A stretch of 64,000 bases of DNA from Hypericum androsaemum (GCA_963995505.1 OZ023181.1:2269487-2333486); one strand, 5' to 3'. Numbered from the stretch's first letter, positions 1 through 12,674 are shown. Program-made: numbers and translations. Notes: a model not told the origin generated them from the sequence alone.

Positions 1-443
1 CTCCTGTTGTTTCGGAATATTTTATGAGTATTCGTCTTGTAACGCAACTTCTGGCATGGTCATTATTTTTTTTCTCACTGCCTTCTTGGCTTCTAATACA
101 TACTTCATAGGAAATCAGCATTAATATATGGTAGTTTGGTTGTTATGCGAAAGAACTGTTTGATGAATTCTTACCGGTAGGTGATCGACAACATTGAAGG
201 TAGAGTCAACTAATTAGGTAGGTATAGACTTTTATCTTGTCTTTTTTGACTACTTTCCTAACATGTATAAGACCGAAGCCATTCAATTTCGGCCTCTAGA
301 GAATTCGGACGATGCTTGCCAGAATTTGCTCGATATGCTTCCCTTCAATTTCCCTTTTTAATGATTGTTATATTCATATCTTCTTTTATTTTCTTGGTGT
401 CCATGCATCTGTTTGAATCACTTTCTGTTTGGTTTAACTGCAG
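1..443 (+). other. Last intron of the upstream + strand gene (partial)
   Basis: AT-rich, pyrimidine-rich non-coding sequence ending in a good plant 3' splice site, with AG at 442-443 directly before an open reading frame that runs to a stop at 833. The 5' end of the intron and the rest of the gene lie outside the window. Confidence 0.6.
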
Positions 444-833
444 GCTGTTCAGGATTACTATACCCTGAAGGTGAAGGCTAATCGTCCCAGTGGCAATGGA
501 ACTGATTTGGTATCCAGAAGTCTGGCCCCGCCATCTGCAAGGAATGTTGTAAAATTTGACGATGGCTCGGCAGTGGTCGTGACAGAAGATGATCTGGATG
601 GATATGACCCAGCTCTTGTGTCGAGCGCTGTGAGAAATCAGATATGGGCTGATTTAAGTGTGGTATATCGAGTTCGAGTTGCTGGTCAGGCGGCTCTAAC
701 TGGGATTTCCTGTTTGTGGCTCCGATGTCGCACTGACCAGAAGGTTTTGGAAGGCAAACTAGGTAGTGAGAGCACCTGTTCAGCCAGCGCTGATCAGATG
801 GGAGCTATCGCTGTAGATATCCATGTCTATTAA
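444..833 (+). CDS. Terminal exon of an unrecognised protein (partial gene)
   Basis: The exon is open from the splice acceptor at 442-443 to a TAA stop ending at 833 and gives about 129 C-terminal residues. The reading frame from position 444 begins AVQDYYTLKVKANRPSGNG. The segment is mixed hydrophilic and hydrophobic, with an acidic stretch (VVTEDDLDGYDP), no membrane span and two cysteines in SCLWLRCRT. It ends DQMGAIAVDIHVY. I do not recognise the family and assign no function. The gene converges on the thioesterase gene, whose stop codon is about 520 bp away. An AT-rich 3' flank containing AATATAAATG near 987 could hold the polyadenylation signal. The exon appears intact; upstream exons are outside the window. 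Confidence 0.6.
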   Translation, partial: AVQDYYTLKVKANRPSGNGTDLVSRSLAPPSARNVVKFDDGSAVVVTEDDLDGYDPALVSSAVRNQIWADLSVVYRVRVAGQAALTGISCLWLRCRTDQKVLEGKLGSESTCSASADQMGAIAVDIHVY

Positions 834-1350
834 CAATAGATTCCGTACATAACATGGAAAGTACTCTCTCTCTCTTTTTTTCCTTGCCCTTGTTTTATGC
901 CCTTCCAATAGGCAATAATTGACAAACGAGGAGGACCGAGATTTCTCTCGGCCGGTTGTAAATTTGAGTCGAGTGGTTCAAAATGTAATATAAATGCTCT
1001 TTATCTTCAAGCTCATTGCTGCAATCTTATTAACAACAACACTGGCATCTTGTCATTGGGGATGACATTCCCGTAGGTCGGACTCTACCTTTACTCCTCC
1101 GCGGGTGTAGGTTCTATTGACTTTGTCGAACCTGATTCGGTGAGTAGAAGAAACAAGAAGCTCGAGTAGTTAATTACAGAACTGCTACATGGTTTGTCAC
1201 TGTCTGAGGTGGAGACAAATCACCATAATACAGGTACATGCAGGAGCAATCGAGTGTCGATAATTGATCGAACTATACAAGTAGGGATGATCACCGTGTT
1301 CGTACCAGATGCCTTAATCTCAATCAGTTCTCCGGAAGGTGAGTTACTTC
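834..1350. other. Convergent intergenic region with 3' UTRs
   Basis: This is 517 bp between two stop codons facing each other. It includes a CT dinucleotide run near 864-875 and no open frame of note. It most likely holds the 3' UTRs and polyadenylation sites of both flanking genes. Confidence 0.5.
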
Positions 1351-4300
1351 TTAAGCGCAACTTTTGACAGATGACGGTCGTTCGAAGGGCAACGACCCAT
1401 CGAGTGTCCTCTCGGTAGGCATTTCCTCCTCCAATGCAGGAAGAACTAGTCTGGTTGCATGGTTTCGGGTCATTTTGCGAGGCAGTTCGTTAGCCTTCAG
1501 GGTGCTATATCTCAACTCTGACGTTTCGTCCGCTAGGAACGGCACGACATGCTTTTTCATGTCTGCTCTGGAGATTCCTAGATGACCTCCCGATACGTTG
1601 ACAAAATGAACTCTTCCCGCCTCGTCCATCGCCTTCAGACCGATCCAATCCTCGGTGTAGAGTTGCGTCTGCAAACAAAGAAACGGGTGGTCCATTGAGG
1701 AAATTGTGAACTAAAGAGACAAGACTATCGTGAACTAAGTTGAAATACGAACAGAGATTTCAAACCCAGCACGTAAAGAGAGAGAACTAAGATGGAGTAC
1801 CTCTCTTGCAGGCACAACTGGGGTGAAAGCTCCATCCGGAAAGTATCCGAACCAAGCGGTCTCCTTTGGAATCAAAACTTTGTCGTCTTCAAACTGCCAA
1901 CCGAAAAATCAGTCAGATTTAAACAACAAATGAAAGATGAGATGGGAGATAAGACTAGGAAACACCCCGATTTTTTTTGCAGGCTAGTCAACTGGATATA
2001 ATGCGGCACTGAAAAGCTATCTTCTTCTCACCATGATAAGAACCAAGTTTTGCAAGCTACTGAATCTTTCCTTGATTAGCGAGTTCCTCTCTTGAGGAAG
2101 TTCATTGTTAAGCTTCGGAAGAAACTTACATTTTCCCAAGTACTCGGAGATATCCTGGTAGTTAAGAAATGAAACAAGAAGTAATTGTTAAGAACATTCT
2201 AGGAATAAAGATAGTTCATTGTAAGGGGTAGGTGTATGCCACTATTTTCCAATACGACGCAGAAGAAATTGGCCAACAAAGCTATACTTAAAGGTTCTGA
2301 TTGCACGAGGGTACCGTGGACAGACTGAGAAAAAAATGAAGAAAAGTGAATTGTCTAGCAGCATCTACCCCTACTGAAACTGACCACTTACATTGGGAAA
2401 CTTAAGATAGCCGCTTGGAGCAAGGTGTGCCTGCAGAAAAAAGGTAATTTCATCATCCATAAATGACGACCATCGGTTTTAAGTGTTAAATTCTTTCCTG
2501 CATATGGTAAGAATCCTACCTGAATGTAGTCGCTATAGATCTCTGACTTCAATAGCCTAGCGACGATCATGCACAATATACCAGACTGCAGAAGTAAAAC
2601 CAAACCAATTGAACCAAAGACGTTCAGTGTGTAAATTCTACATAGGAAATTGAGTCTTAGTTAATTCTTTAAAATTCAGTTTTGTTATCAGATGCACGGA
2701 CTACCTACGAAACTAATAAATATACGAACTATTTTCAGTGTCTTTCCAAAGCCCCATTAAGGTATTTCCCAATCAAAACAGTGCTCATCAAGCTGATAAC
2801 AGTAAAAGAAAGTCAGGGTATCACTCGTACTTACACCGCAAAGGGGAACAGAGGCAGTACCAGCATGCGGTCCACCAAGAGAAATGAAATTCTTAACCTG
2901 TTCATGATTTAAATGACATGAAATCAAGATCCGTACCAAAAAATTTGGCGGCAGATAATGAATTGAAACCAAAAGGATACACAATCAAGTTGAGAAAGCA
3001 AGCTACTCTTACTCTTACTAACTGAGAGAAGTTTAGATAAAACAACTTCCTACCTGAGGTCCACCATCACAAAATTCAACTACTCCTCGGCCGATTAAAT
3101 TGCCCTGCTCAACCAAAAGCAAAAAAGGCAAGAGATAGGTGAAAAAAAGGACAAAACCAGCTTTAAGGATACCAACATAGGCTCCGCATGCAAACAACTA
3201 TCTGCATATAAGAAAATGACTGAAGGCATGTCCATAGATGAAGTTGAAAGCGTTGGGTGATGATAGATCGATCACCTGGGAGAGACCAACAATGTTATAT
3301 CCGTCACTCAATTCCTTCATAGCTTTCACCTGCAGGCTTAGAAATATCAAACAACAGTCGGATACTTTTTAAAGTGACAATAATAGAAATTACCACACTT
3401 CACCAACAAAGTTCCTGACCTGCTCACAAACAGCTGTGGTCTGCACACAGGATAGGCAAATTAGATTTTATCAAGCACAAATGAAATGACTGTATCCCAA
3501 GACCAGATCCGAACAGTTTTACCTGATCCTCCAGAGGCATGAACCAGGAATCCCACGATCCATCCCCAATCTCCCTGAGATTGAATAATTGAAGCAACAT
3601 AAGCACTTTTTAACAGTTCAATTCATGAAACACAACCTGGGTTTCTCATTATAATATCTCCAAAGAGATGATTTTGGATCAAGTTCTAGATTTTTTGTTT
3701 TTTGAAGCTGAATGACCTGCCCTTGTCGTGGAGGATATTAGGTCAACTCCGCCACTCAACTGTATATTATGGCGAGCTCAGCATATACAGGAGTAATCCA
3801 AAATCCAAACGGGGCAACGACAAGACTATGAAAATGATGCAGAAAGAAATGGAATAAGCTATCATACAGGCAATATCCTGGAGATCCAGAAAAGTTGGCG
3901 AGGAGTTCAGTGAACTGATTTACTCCTCTGTTCTTGCATTGATCTCCAATACCTTCCATAAAACACACAGCGAAATTGATTACACAGAGAGCAGAAATAT
4001 TAGGAGAAATAGGGAGCGGAGCAAGAAGTAATGTATTCCATCCGAAATCTGGTTTCAGCCAACTAGATACAAAAAACTGACCAAGCCTAATGAAAAGAGC
4101 GTGCAGTGCATTGACGTTGAGGGCGAGTGTGACTCAACAACAAAAGAATACAAGAAGATGGTCATTTCTTTGAGCTACTGGTTCAAAACGCCTCTCACAC
4201 CACCTATACATTAACAGTCTCAAAATAAAAACTTCCTCGAGCACTTTTACTTCCTTCTTCTTTCCTTCCTGGTCTGGTCGCAGTCAATTTTCTCACACTA

Positions 4301-4723
4301 CATCTATCAGGGCAATAGACACCGCAGACGAAACAAACCTAATCAGAGACGTAAATCAACCTCGAGTTCACAAATAGACAACAAACCAAACCACGAAATC
4401 AAGCTCTGGACTTCATCATCATTCTCCTAATTGATAACTTACTAAACCCTTAGTAATCCAGCCTCAACAACATCAGAAGAAGCTATTAAGTAAAACAGCG
4501 ATCAACATCAGTTTCCCCTGGGCCTAATTCTTATTAAGTAAAACAGCGATCAACATAATTAATTACACCAACAAAGAGACAGAATGCCAAACCAACCCAG
4601 ATCAAAATAGGCAGAACCCAAATGAGAAAATTTACCATGAAGGACTATGAAAGGAATGGAATAAGCAACTGGGACTAATAACACTAAGTGGGCGGCAACA
4701 GACAGAAAGAGACGACCAGCCAT
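1351..4723 (-). CDS. PPT1: Palmitoyl-protein thioesterase, 350 aa, 12 exons
   Basis: An alpha/beta hydrolase expected to remove thioester-linked fatty acyl groups from S-acylated cysteines in the lysosome/vacuole or secretory pathway. Exons in transcript order: 4723-4636, 3952-3868, 3574-3523, 3440-3420, 3329-3276, 3104-3054, 2897-2835, 2585-2520, 2430-2392, 2154-2032, 1893-1801, 1668-1351. All junctions are GT/AG and the lengths sum to 1053 nt, exactly 350 codons plus stop. Exon 1 encodes a signal peptide (MAGRLFLSVAAHLVLL). The nucleophile elbow GLSQG is split by an intron and puts the serine at residue 99. The catalytic histidine is probably His274 in SGGHLGIS. Family signatures include FISLGGPHAGTASVPLCG and YTEDWIGLK. 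I could not assign the catalytic acid with certainty. Every exon is intact, so the gene looks functional. Exon positions are seen; the product is inferred from family similarity. Confidence 0.93.
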
Positions 4724-4931
4724 TAATTTAGGATTTGATTGTCCGAGAAGATAAACCCTCGGGTGGGTGGACAGTTAAATTTAACCAACCTAATTGGATT
4801 TTGTTGCTATTTCGGTTCCAGGAACTTTTGAGAGGAAAGTGCAAGGGACAAAATGGTAAAAAGGGAAGCGCGCGTGTGAAATGAATCGTGGAGAGCGTTG
4901 GGTTGATTTGAGATAATAATTTGATATTTTT
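4724..4931 (-). promoter_or_regulatory. 5' flank of the thioesterase gene
   Basis: About 200 bp upstream of the thioesterase start codon and before the first repeat-like sequence. It should contain the 5' UTR and core promoter. I see no confident TATA box, so the start site is not placed. Confidence 0.3.
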
Positions 4932-5752
4932 AAGAGAAAATTACTCTCGGTCCTTGATGTTTAAGTATATCCGATTCTCACCAGCTATATTATGAAAATA
5001 GATTAAAAATTCTTCGAATTATATATTTTTTAATTATAAAAAGACTATTTTATCCTTAGATTTCATTTTCAACCTCTAAGAACATCCCAAAACAAAAAAA
5101 TTTAATCCAAAACAAGCATTTAATCCCTAAGAACACAAAGAACATTCCTAAGCATTTAATCCAATCCAATTGAAGACAAACAAGGGAGATCTTCGGCAGA
5201 TCCACCGAGGAGGAGAAGTGGAGAGAGAGAAAGCAGATGTCGGTTCGAGGAGGCCAGCCACTCGAAGTCAGCCACCCTCGTCCGCCGCTGCACCGCTCGC
5301 CACCACGATTGAAGCTTGACCCGCGTCGCGTCTCCAGGAGGAGACCCCATTGGGGAGAGAGAAAGTCTGACGGGGAGAGCGATACCCCAGTTTCGAGGAG
5401 AGAGAGAAAGTCGGGGAGAGCGAGAGAGGGTCTCCCCCTCCGCCACCACCACGCACCGCCCAGGTATAGCCCACCACCATCTGAGGTCTCCCTTGCCGGC
5501 ACTCGCCAGCTTATGCCGACCGAGGCCGAGTCCGGAGTCCATAGCCAGTCGCCGCCCGGAGGAAGAGGCAGAGGAGGGCCAGGAGCACCTCATCGTCATT
5601 ATTTGTTTTGCCGGAGGGGAAGAGAGGGAGGAGGGAGATTTTTTATTATTTTTATTTTTTAGTAAGGGTATAAAACACATTTCATAGGAAAAATAAGAAG
5701 ATAACATCAGCAAGGAGTCTGAGAGTATAATAAAATCAAGAATAAATTATCC
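4932..5752. mobile_element. Possible TIR element with a GC-rich core
   Basis: The left edge (AGAGAAAATTACTCTCGG near 4932) and the inverted right edge (GAGGATAATTTATTC, read on the - strand near 5752) are loosely alike and resemble the ends of the clearer TIR element at 40627-41213. The core at about 5160-5650 is GC-rich and purine-rich on the + strand. It is open in several overlapping frames on both strands, which is a composition effect. No target-site duplication was identified, so the boundaries are tentative. Confidence 0.35.
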
Positions 5753-6006
5753 TCAGATTCTTGGATTATAGTTTTATTATTCGCAGGTCCGTGGCTTTTG
5801 GAAATAGTGTATGACGTCCCGACTTTTTAGAGAAATGTTGTTCTCGAGTCCCTAGCTGACGCCAGCATTCGATTTATTATTTTTTTGTCATGAAAATAAC
5901 AGATATATCCTTAAACAAAAATAAAAAAATCTTACCTTCTTCAAGCTTGAAACACCGTTAATGAACACCAAGAACATCATGAACAACCCAACAAAAATAA
6001 AAATAA
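5753..6006. other. Repeat-derived sequence, no gene
   Basis: AT-rich sequence. The run GAGAAATGTTGTTCTCGAG followed by a T-rich block and ATATCCTTA resembles the left part of the element at 40627-41213, so this may be another decayed fragment of that family. Confidence 0.3.
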
Positions 6007-6250
6007 GGGAAAAGTCTACTTAAGTATCATGTAGTATCGCAAAAAATCAAATCAGTACATTGTAGTTTAAAACGTACCAATTGAGTCAAACTTATTCTAA
6101 TTAACATCAATTAGATGCCCGGACCTTTCCCGTCCTGCCTGAACGCTACCCTGCCACGTTGACCAGCCACATCAGATTTTTCTGATGACGTGGCCGTCTC
6201 TTCTCTCCTTTTCTTCTTCTTCTTCCTCCTCCTCCAAGAAAAATAAAAAG
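6007..6250. mobile_element. Terminal segment of a MULE-like element (one end only)
   Basis: It begins GGGAAAAGTCTACTTAAG, and the next 230 bp follow, in order, the left TIR of the element at 61432. Shared stages are an -AGTATCATG(T/G)-GTATCG block, a -TTGAGTCAAAC block, -ATTAACATCA-TTAG, -CCCGGACCT- and a GATGACGTGGC block ending in a CTT/CCT-rich tract. No matching inverted end was found downstream, so this is a truncated or one-ended relative. Confidence 0.6.
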
Positions 6251-7375
6251 CTAAACCAAAAAACAAAGCGAACCCAGAAAGCTAAACTAAAAATCAAACA
6301 AACAAACAAAACAACAAAAAGGGCACAAAACAAATCTGCATCATCTGTTAATCAAATCAGCATCGCTAACCATCAAAGACGCAACATTTATGAGGTGGGT
6401 CCCACCAAAAAAGTAGTCCCCGAAGAGGAGCCGTCGTCGTAGTGGGCATCTACGGCTTGGGACGAAGAGGAGCTGAAGAGGAGCCGTCATCATAATGGGC
6501 ATTGGCGGCTTCAAAAGGAGCCGAAGAGGGCAGGACAGGTTCCTCACTGTTGTCGCCGAAGCTCCAACTTGAAGAGCAGCGGGAGAGAAATTTATTTGAA
6601 ATGATTTTTTTGTTAAATACACTTGACAGAAAGTTTGATACATTTATTGTAAGGGAAAATTAAACGCAGGATTTCTTAAACCGTGATCAGTGATTACTGC
6701 AATTTAAACAAAATAATGAACAAAATCCAGATTTAATATTCAGAATTTTCAAAAAAAAATCCGTTTGATATAGAGATTTATTCTGGCAAAGTCAGTCCAA
6801 CCCACAATGTATATATATGCAAATTCTTTAATCCAATTGTAATGATGGCTGATATCATAAGTGAGCATGCAATGTAACGATATTTTAGTGGAAATTTTAT
6901 TTATCAACGTTTTAAAAAATGGCTAGGATAGTGAACCGCTCTATTCTATGAATCCTGGTGTCAGATTACAGATTTATTTAAAAAATTCAGTATCAATTAT
7001 ATTCAGTATTAAAATATTAAACAAGTCTAAACATCCTCTAATCATAATTTAACTAACTCTAAAAGTTGATTTATTTATTTCAAAAAAAATAGACCTGATG
7101 AGTCCAACCAGATTGACCACCAATCAACGACATTTAGCAACAATTCAACCACTCGGGGGTTTTGGGTCAACCCGGCCCGCTCTGGGCACCGGGTAGCATT
7201 TCGCGTTTTTTAAAACACTGGCATTTACATTGGGAGAAATGTGGAATCACATGCTAAATTCTCATGGAAATTTACATTTTTACATTACAGTTACAGCAGT
7301 TACTCCTCTACTTGATATGCTTGGAACTTGGTGTTGTTTGAGTACCAGGAGATACCGATCCGGGTCGAAGAGATT
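6251..7375. other. Intergenic, no gene recognised
   Basis: An A-rich stretch is followed by two imperfect copies (about 6418-6460 and 6477-6515) of a GAAGAGGAGCCGTC-containing unit of about 45 bp, then AT-rich DNA. There is no coding signal beyond short open frames. The right end adjoins the 3' UTR of the Nudix gene. Confidence 0.4.
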
Positions 7376-9631
7376 TCAACAAGCTGAACAGGTAGCGTTC
7401 TGTGAGTCAACGACATTGTAGTACAGGCAAGATAGGCGGCCGTCGAAGTTGGAGACCAACTGATGCGCAGATAACCCGCAGTACTGCTTCCCCAGCCGAG
7501 CGATGCATATGTCCATGATCTTCTTGAACATGGAGTCTTCTCGGATCAGCGGCTGCTCGACGAAGTTGGCTAAGGGCATCCACTGCAAGATGGAAGTAAA
7601 CAGGACAGGACATGACATGACATGACGAAGAAGTTAGGATCTCCCCTTCAGTGTGCATTGAGTAATATTGCAGCACTGGATAAGTGATTTGACCTTGGCT
7701 CCTTGAAGTTCTTGATCGTCCAGGATGATCTCGGTTGACAAGGGTCTCAGCATGCAGACGAAGAACAAATCCGACTTGTCGAACTCCAGGTTGTGAGCAT
7801 GCCTGGAATGGAGTAACAAGGAAGTTCGGACACAAGGTCAAGCATCTACTTTTTATATTGTAGAAATTTTTGTGAGGGCTCTGTTCGTTCTGGTTTACCA
7901 AGTTAATCTGCAATCTCATCCATTTACTGCAATTTCAAGTCTACTAAGCCTTTCCTGTATAATGTTTATGAATCTCCGTATCTAACTTGAAACTTAGTGC
8001 CGAAACTTCGTGGTAGATTTTCTAGGCTTATAAATTGGTCCAAAACCATGTCACATTTAATGTGAAACAATCCCTACAAGACAAGCATCTTGGGAGTACC
8101 TGAATGCGATGACTTCCACGAATTCAGTATCAATCTGCAGCAAGAGATTTCATCTTAGTATCTAAGTAACGCCTTGTTAAACAGCTTCGGATAAGAAAAG
8201 GCCATGATTAAGAGATTCTTACGCCGGTTTCTTCCTTTACTTCTCTGACTGCACCTGAATAAATCTCCTCAGACTGAAGAGCGAACAAGATCTCAGCTCA
8301 CATGTAAAGTACAATTAGGATTGGTTTAAAGTGGGGTCTAAGCTCGAAAACCGCATACCTCGAGTATGAAGCCAGTAGGTATCTTCCATAGTCCCGAGGA
8401 CGACGGAGCACAGAACTTCTCTTGTACTACAAGAACCTGCAAGTGGAGTACATAGAAGTTCATAGGACGAAAGGAATTCGGTAGTAATCCTTTATTTTCG
8501 ATAAAAGCATGATGCTAATTGCTTAGTGCAAGTAGAACAAATTTAACTAGGCCATTCTGTGACAGGTCCAACAAGAAATTGAACTTAATATTTCATCTTT
8601 GGATCAGGTCAAGAACTTGGCTCATCGGTGCAATTACTTCGTTTCTTTCGTTGACAACGAATCCACCGACCCCAACTTGATGAGAAGCATTAGCAGGAAG
8701 CATACAAGGTCCTTCGGGAAGCCAGTAAGTCAACATGACATATCCGCGCTCAGCGTGGTGATACTCGAATCCTTCCTGCCAATGCAATTAGCGATCTTTA
8801 ATCATTCTCATCCCTTTCATTTACAAAAGAAAAAAAACATTCTTTTCCTTTCATTTTATTAACCTATTTGCAGGTCTTTCGGATATCAGAGTTGACATTA
8901 ATCAGAACCAACAAGTTACCTTCACAGCAACCGGAACAAGCTCCGACCGCTCTAGTGGCAATTTAAGCCAAACTCCTTTCTTCCCCTGCAGACAAATGAT
9001 AATGACTCAAATGAGAATGCTGAACAAGTGGATTTCAGAAACCAGCATCCCACCAAAGGACAATGAGTTGAGGAAGAGTAGTAGTATGAACTAGAACTAC
9101 CTTAACTTTCCAATCGAATAGCGAAGATCGAAGGCTAGAAGCGAAAACATCAGCACTATCCGGTAGTCCATCCGGATCAACAACAAATCCTCCATACTCA
9201 TCATCAAATCCATGAAGCAATTTAGCATTCGGAGGAAACGGACTCGAACCGGCACCGTTGTTCCCATTCAGCCTGTACTGATAAGTACTCTCTGCCGCGC
9301 CATTCCCTTGCTGATCGACCGAACCAACGGCCCTCTTCGATGCATAAGAACCATTCGAAGTGCTCGAATACGACGCCTTGATAATTCTCCCTACCAAAAC
9401 ACAGACCACGAAGATCACAACCCCATTAAACCAAGTTCAACGATACACACTCGAATCAACGGAACAGAGCAACCAAATTTTACCTCTGCAAGAACTACGC
9501 TGTGGAGAGAACTTAACAGTAACACCCCTTTTAAGACCAGTTGTTGAACACCAACTTCCAGGACACGGTTTCCTCAAAAGGGTCTTCTCCGAAACAGACA
9601 AAGTCTTGGAATCAAACAACTTCAACTCCAT
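7376..9631 (-). CDS. NUDT8: Nudix hydrolase 8-like protein, 373 aa, 9 exons
   Basis: Nudix enzymes hydrolyse nucleoside diphosphates linked to another moiety; the substrate of this plant subgroup is not deducible here. Exons in transcript order: 9631-9484, 9390-9101, 8985-8920, 8775-8638, 8436-8359, 8273-8223, 8134-8100, 7802-7694, 7582-7376. Junctions are GT/AG and the total of 1122 nt is exactly 374 codons with stop. The N-terminal part carries the pre-Nudix block with FDDEYGGFVVDP. It is followed by GFEYHHAERGYVMLTYWLP and ASHQVGVGGFV. The Nudix box GX5EX7REUXEEXGU is perfect: G236, E242, R250-E251, E254-E255, G257, I258, built across exons 5-7. The C-terminal block SAHQLVSNFDGRLSCLYYN is typical of the NUDT2/6/8 group. 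The N-terminal region of about 50 residues is basic and could be an organelle-targeting peptide (inference). All exons are intact. Confidence 0.93.
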
Positions 9632-12600
9632 TATAATGACCCGAGTAAATTATGACACGACGTACCACAACAAGACCAGATTAAGTTAACCAGCTACCTC
9701 CTTCTCAATATATATGCTTATAGACAACTACTTTTTTCCGTTAAACTCTGATATTTAGAATCGAACAAACCGAAAATAACTAACTAGATGGTTTGTTCAA
9801 ACAAGGAAACTACATAGGACGCATCGAGCATATTAGATGCCAACCATGATTCTGTGAAGCTGATAAGATTACCATGAACCTTTTTTTAACTAGCTTATTA
9901 GATTATAATAAGTACGGAGCTGGAAGGCCAACAAGATTAAACATGGAATGTGATTATTTAATTATTTAATATTTAGTATGTGGTTGTGTGCGTGATGGGT
10001 GGGGACAAAGGGTTGCTAAGAATCTATGTGCTTTGGAAAAATCAACAGAGAAGATCAACTGAAAATGGAGGAGAGAACGAGGGAAGTGATAGAACTTGAA
10101 TATTAGTTAGAGAGAGAGAGAAGAAGAGGGACAAGACAAGCCGCGTCTTAGGGACGTGGACTCGACGGAGTGATAGAAATGGATGAAAGGGTTTTTTTTT
10201 TCGGTAAGAATCTTTGGATATATAATCTTAATTTTCCTATCCTTAAAAAATAAATACTTTAATTTTCTGCACTTATAAAATATCTATAATCTAAGCAAAA
10301 TATATACTTAAGAATAACAGTAGAGAGTGTATAAGATAAGAGACAATGATAACGACTTCTCAGTAATAAATAATTGTACATTAAATAGCAATGTAATGCT
10401 CCCAATTTATAATACAAGCATGAGTGGGTTAATTTTTTGGTGGTTATATTATGAACTAATAAAAATGAAATAAAAATTAAGATAGAAACTAAATTTATTA
10501 AGACTCGCTACAAATTTAGGAAATTTTGTTATTCTAAATGTTAGTTATACTAAACCAATGAGCACTAGTTTTGCTTTAATAGTATAAGGAAAGAGTAAAA
10601 TTTGTAAGGAATTTAGTTCAAATTCGATTGAGACAAAAAAATCTATATACTAAATTATATGTGTCGGTAGAGTGAAAATTTTCAATATAATAAAAATATT
10701 TTTGCTAAACTGTTGAAAATCATCCACACCAAAAAAATAGTGAAACATCTTTTAGAGACATCTCGAATCTATTTCTTGGACGTTTGTTGTTGATCCGATT
10801 ACTGGGTACAAAAAGTGTGCACTTTTAGTTGCCAATCGTAGTAGACTAATAAAAATTTCTTAAATTTGAGGTTTGAAAATACATTTTATTATATTTAGAG
10901 AATTTAAATGTGTCATCTTATATAAATTTATAAAATATAAATTTTGAAATAATTAATTTAGTAAATATTTGGATAATAAATAGTTTGGAAAAAAACTAAA
11001 CAATAGTTTTAGGAAAAAAGGGGAACATAGAAACCGGGTGAGAGCGTGGGAATCACGTCCTGTGGGGACGCGCGTGAACAGGTTCAACAAGTGTTAAAAG
11101 CCGTGGACAGCATTACAGCACGTGACTTCCGGGTTTTGTGGCTCCAAGTTTTGCGAGGAAGATTTTGTTCCTCTACTCCCGAGTACCGAGGGTATGGATT
11201 GGGTACGGAATGTCACTATTCCGAACTGTTTGGAATGAAAACACGCAAGAATTTTTTTGCAAACACGCTAAAATACAGGGACCAAAATAAAAAAAGTTAT
11301 ACACAAATACAAGCCGGATACAAATACCATTATCACATAACTGCACATACCAGTATCACATAACAGTGCATGCCAGTGTGACCTTTTTGCAAAAATGCTA
11401 AAACATGGAGGACCAAAATAAAAAAACTATGCGTGTCATTATCATCAACGGGGACTTGCCGTTTTCACAAAAACAAATGCTATTATCACATAATTGCACT
11501 TGCCATTATCACATAACTATGCTTGCCATTATCACATACTTGCGCTTGCCGCTGCAATCCTCCTTCACTCAAAACCGTCCGAAATCAATTCCTTCACTCC
11601 GTACCCAATCCAAAGTCGTACCGTCGAGACCGACCGCATAAACCGCATGATTGTTATCCTAGCCTAAGGATGACTTTTTTTAGAATAATTTGAATTATAA
11701 TTCGTATGAAAACTATGTTTAGTATTTGATTATCGAATTTTTCAGGCTTCAAATTTAAATAAGATTTTATTTGGTCACTCTTATTTGAACATGTAAGAAT
11801 TTTAATGAATAAGTCATGCCTTTTCGGGTCTCAATTGTCCATACTTTAAATATACCAATATTATTTTTTCGATGAATTCACTTTAGTTTCTTTTAATTTT
11901 GTCAATTTTCACGTGTCATATTATAAAACATATACATATAGTTTGATTTAGTAACCACTGTTTGATTTCAGATGAGTTCGAATTTTAATTTGTCAAATTC
12001 GACTTATGAAAATTATGATTTGTATTCAAATCAGAATCAAATTTTTGACAAATCAAATTCTGAATCGGATTCAATTCGTAGCCACCTTTATTCTAGCCTA
12101 TTCGTGAGAAAGAGAATACTCAGTTTGAATTTAAATTAGTAAAATAATGAGTATATATTTATGTGTACTAATTTTTATAAATATAGTCAATTACTATAAT
12201 ATTTTTTTCTCTTTATAGTAGTGATTTATATTAAGTCGTCATTCTATCATCCTACTACGCATCCTGCAAGTGATACCCACCGCGACGCTGTTTACCGAAA
12301 GACCAGGATTGGGAGTTCACCGTACCGTACCGTACAATTTAAGTAGCTCTAAGGTTTCGACTTTAATATATTCTTAGAAATAGTAGCAACAGAAGTCAAA
12401 TGATCGCATTTAAATTTCATATAAACCCAAATATACCAACGTTACATCTCTTATTGTAATAAAATTGAAGTTCTATTGGCCTCCTAATTCCTGGTGGCCC
12501 TTGAGAATGCAAATTATAGAAGAAGGAAAAAGAGGATTAACATAATAAATCGCGGGGGAAATAAATAAATATGGGTGAAGAAAATGCGTTTCTAAAAAAC

Positions 12601-12674
12601 CATAAATCCCAGAGCCATATCTTGCAATAATATTCAATTGGCCCAAACTTTGAATGATTTTGTATTTTGACTTG
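9632..12674. other. Intergenic DNA between the Nudix gene and the ATPase pseudogene
   Basis: The first 500 bp should contain the Nudix promoter; a GA-rich tract at 10060-10140 may be 5' leader or promoter. The rest is AT-rich with no coding signal, apart from the inverted-repeat structure annotated separately at 11196-11611. The rightmost 300 bp would be the downstream flank of the H+-ATPase gene. Confidence 0.5.
11196..11611. repeat. Inverted-repeat structure with internal direct and short tandem repeats
   Basis: A 14-bp perfect inverted repeat, GGATTGGGTACGGA at 11196-11209 and its complement at 11598-11611, encloses about 390 bp. Inside are two direct copies of a unit of about 47 bp built on GGACCAAAATAAAAAAA (near 11255-11300 and 11388-11432) and five or so copies of a short unit based on ATTATCACATAA between 11325 and 11545. 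It could be a MITE or a decayed minisatellite. Confidence 0.5.

Noticed and set aside
5237..5687. Three long overlapping open frames on both strands
   Set aside because: They come from a GC-rich, purine-biased stretch. The translations are arginine-, proline- and serine-rich with no domain, and no frame is favoured.
6400..6480. VVVVGIYGLG-like reading that recalls the start of an NB-ARC P-loop
   Set aside because: It lacks GKT, is not in a long frame, and repeats with different residues 60 bp later. Similarity over ten residues is not enough.
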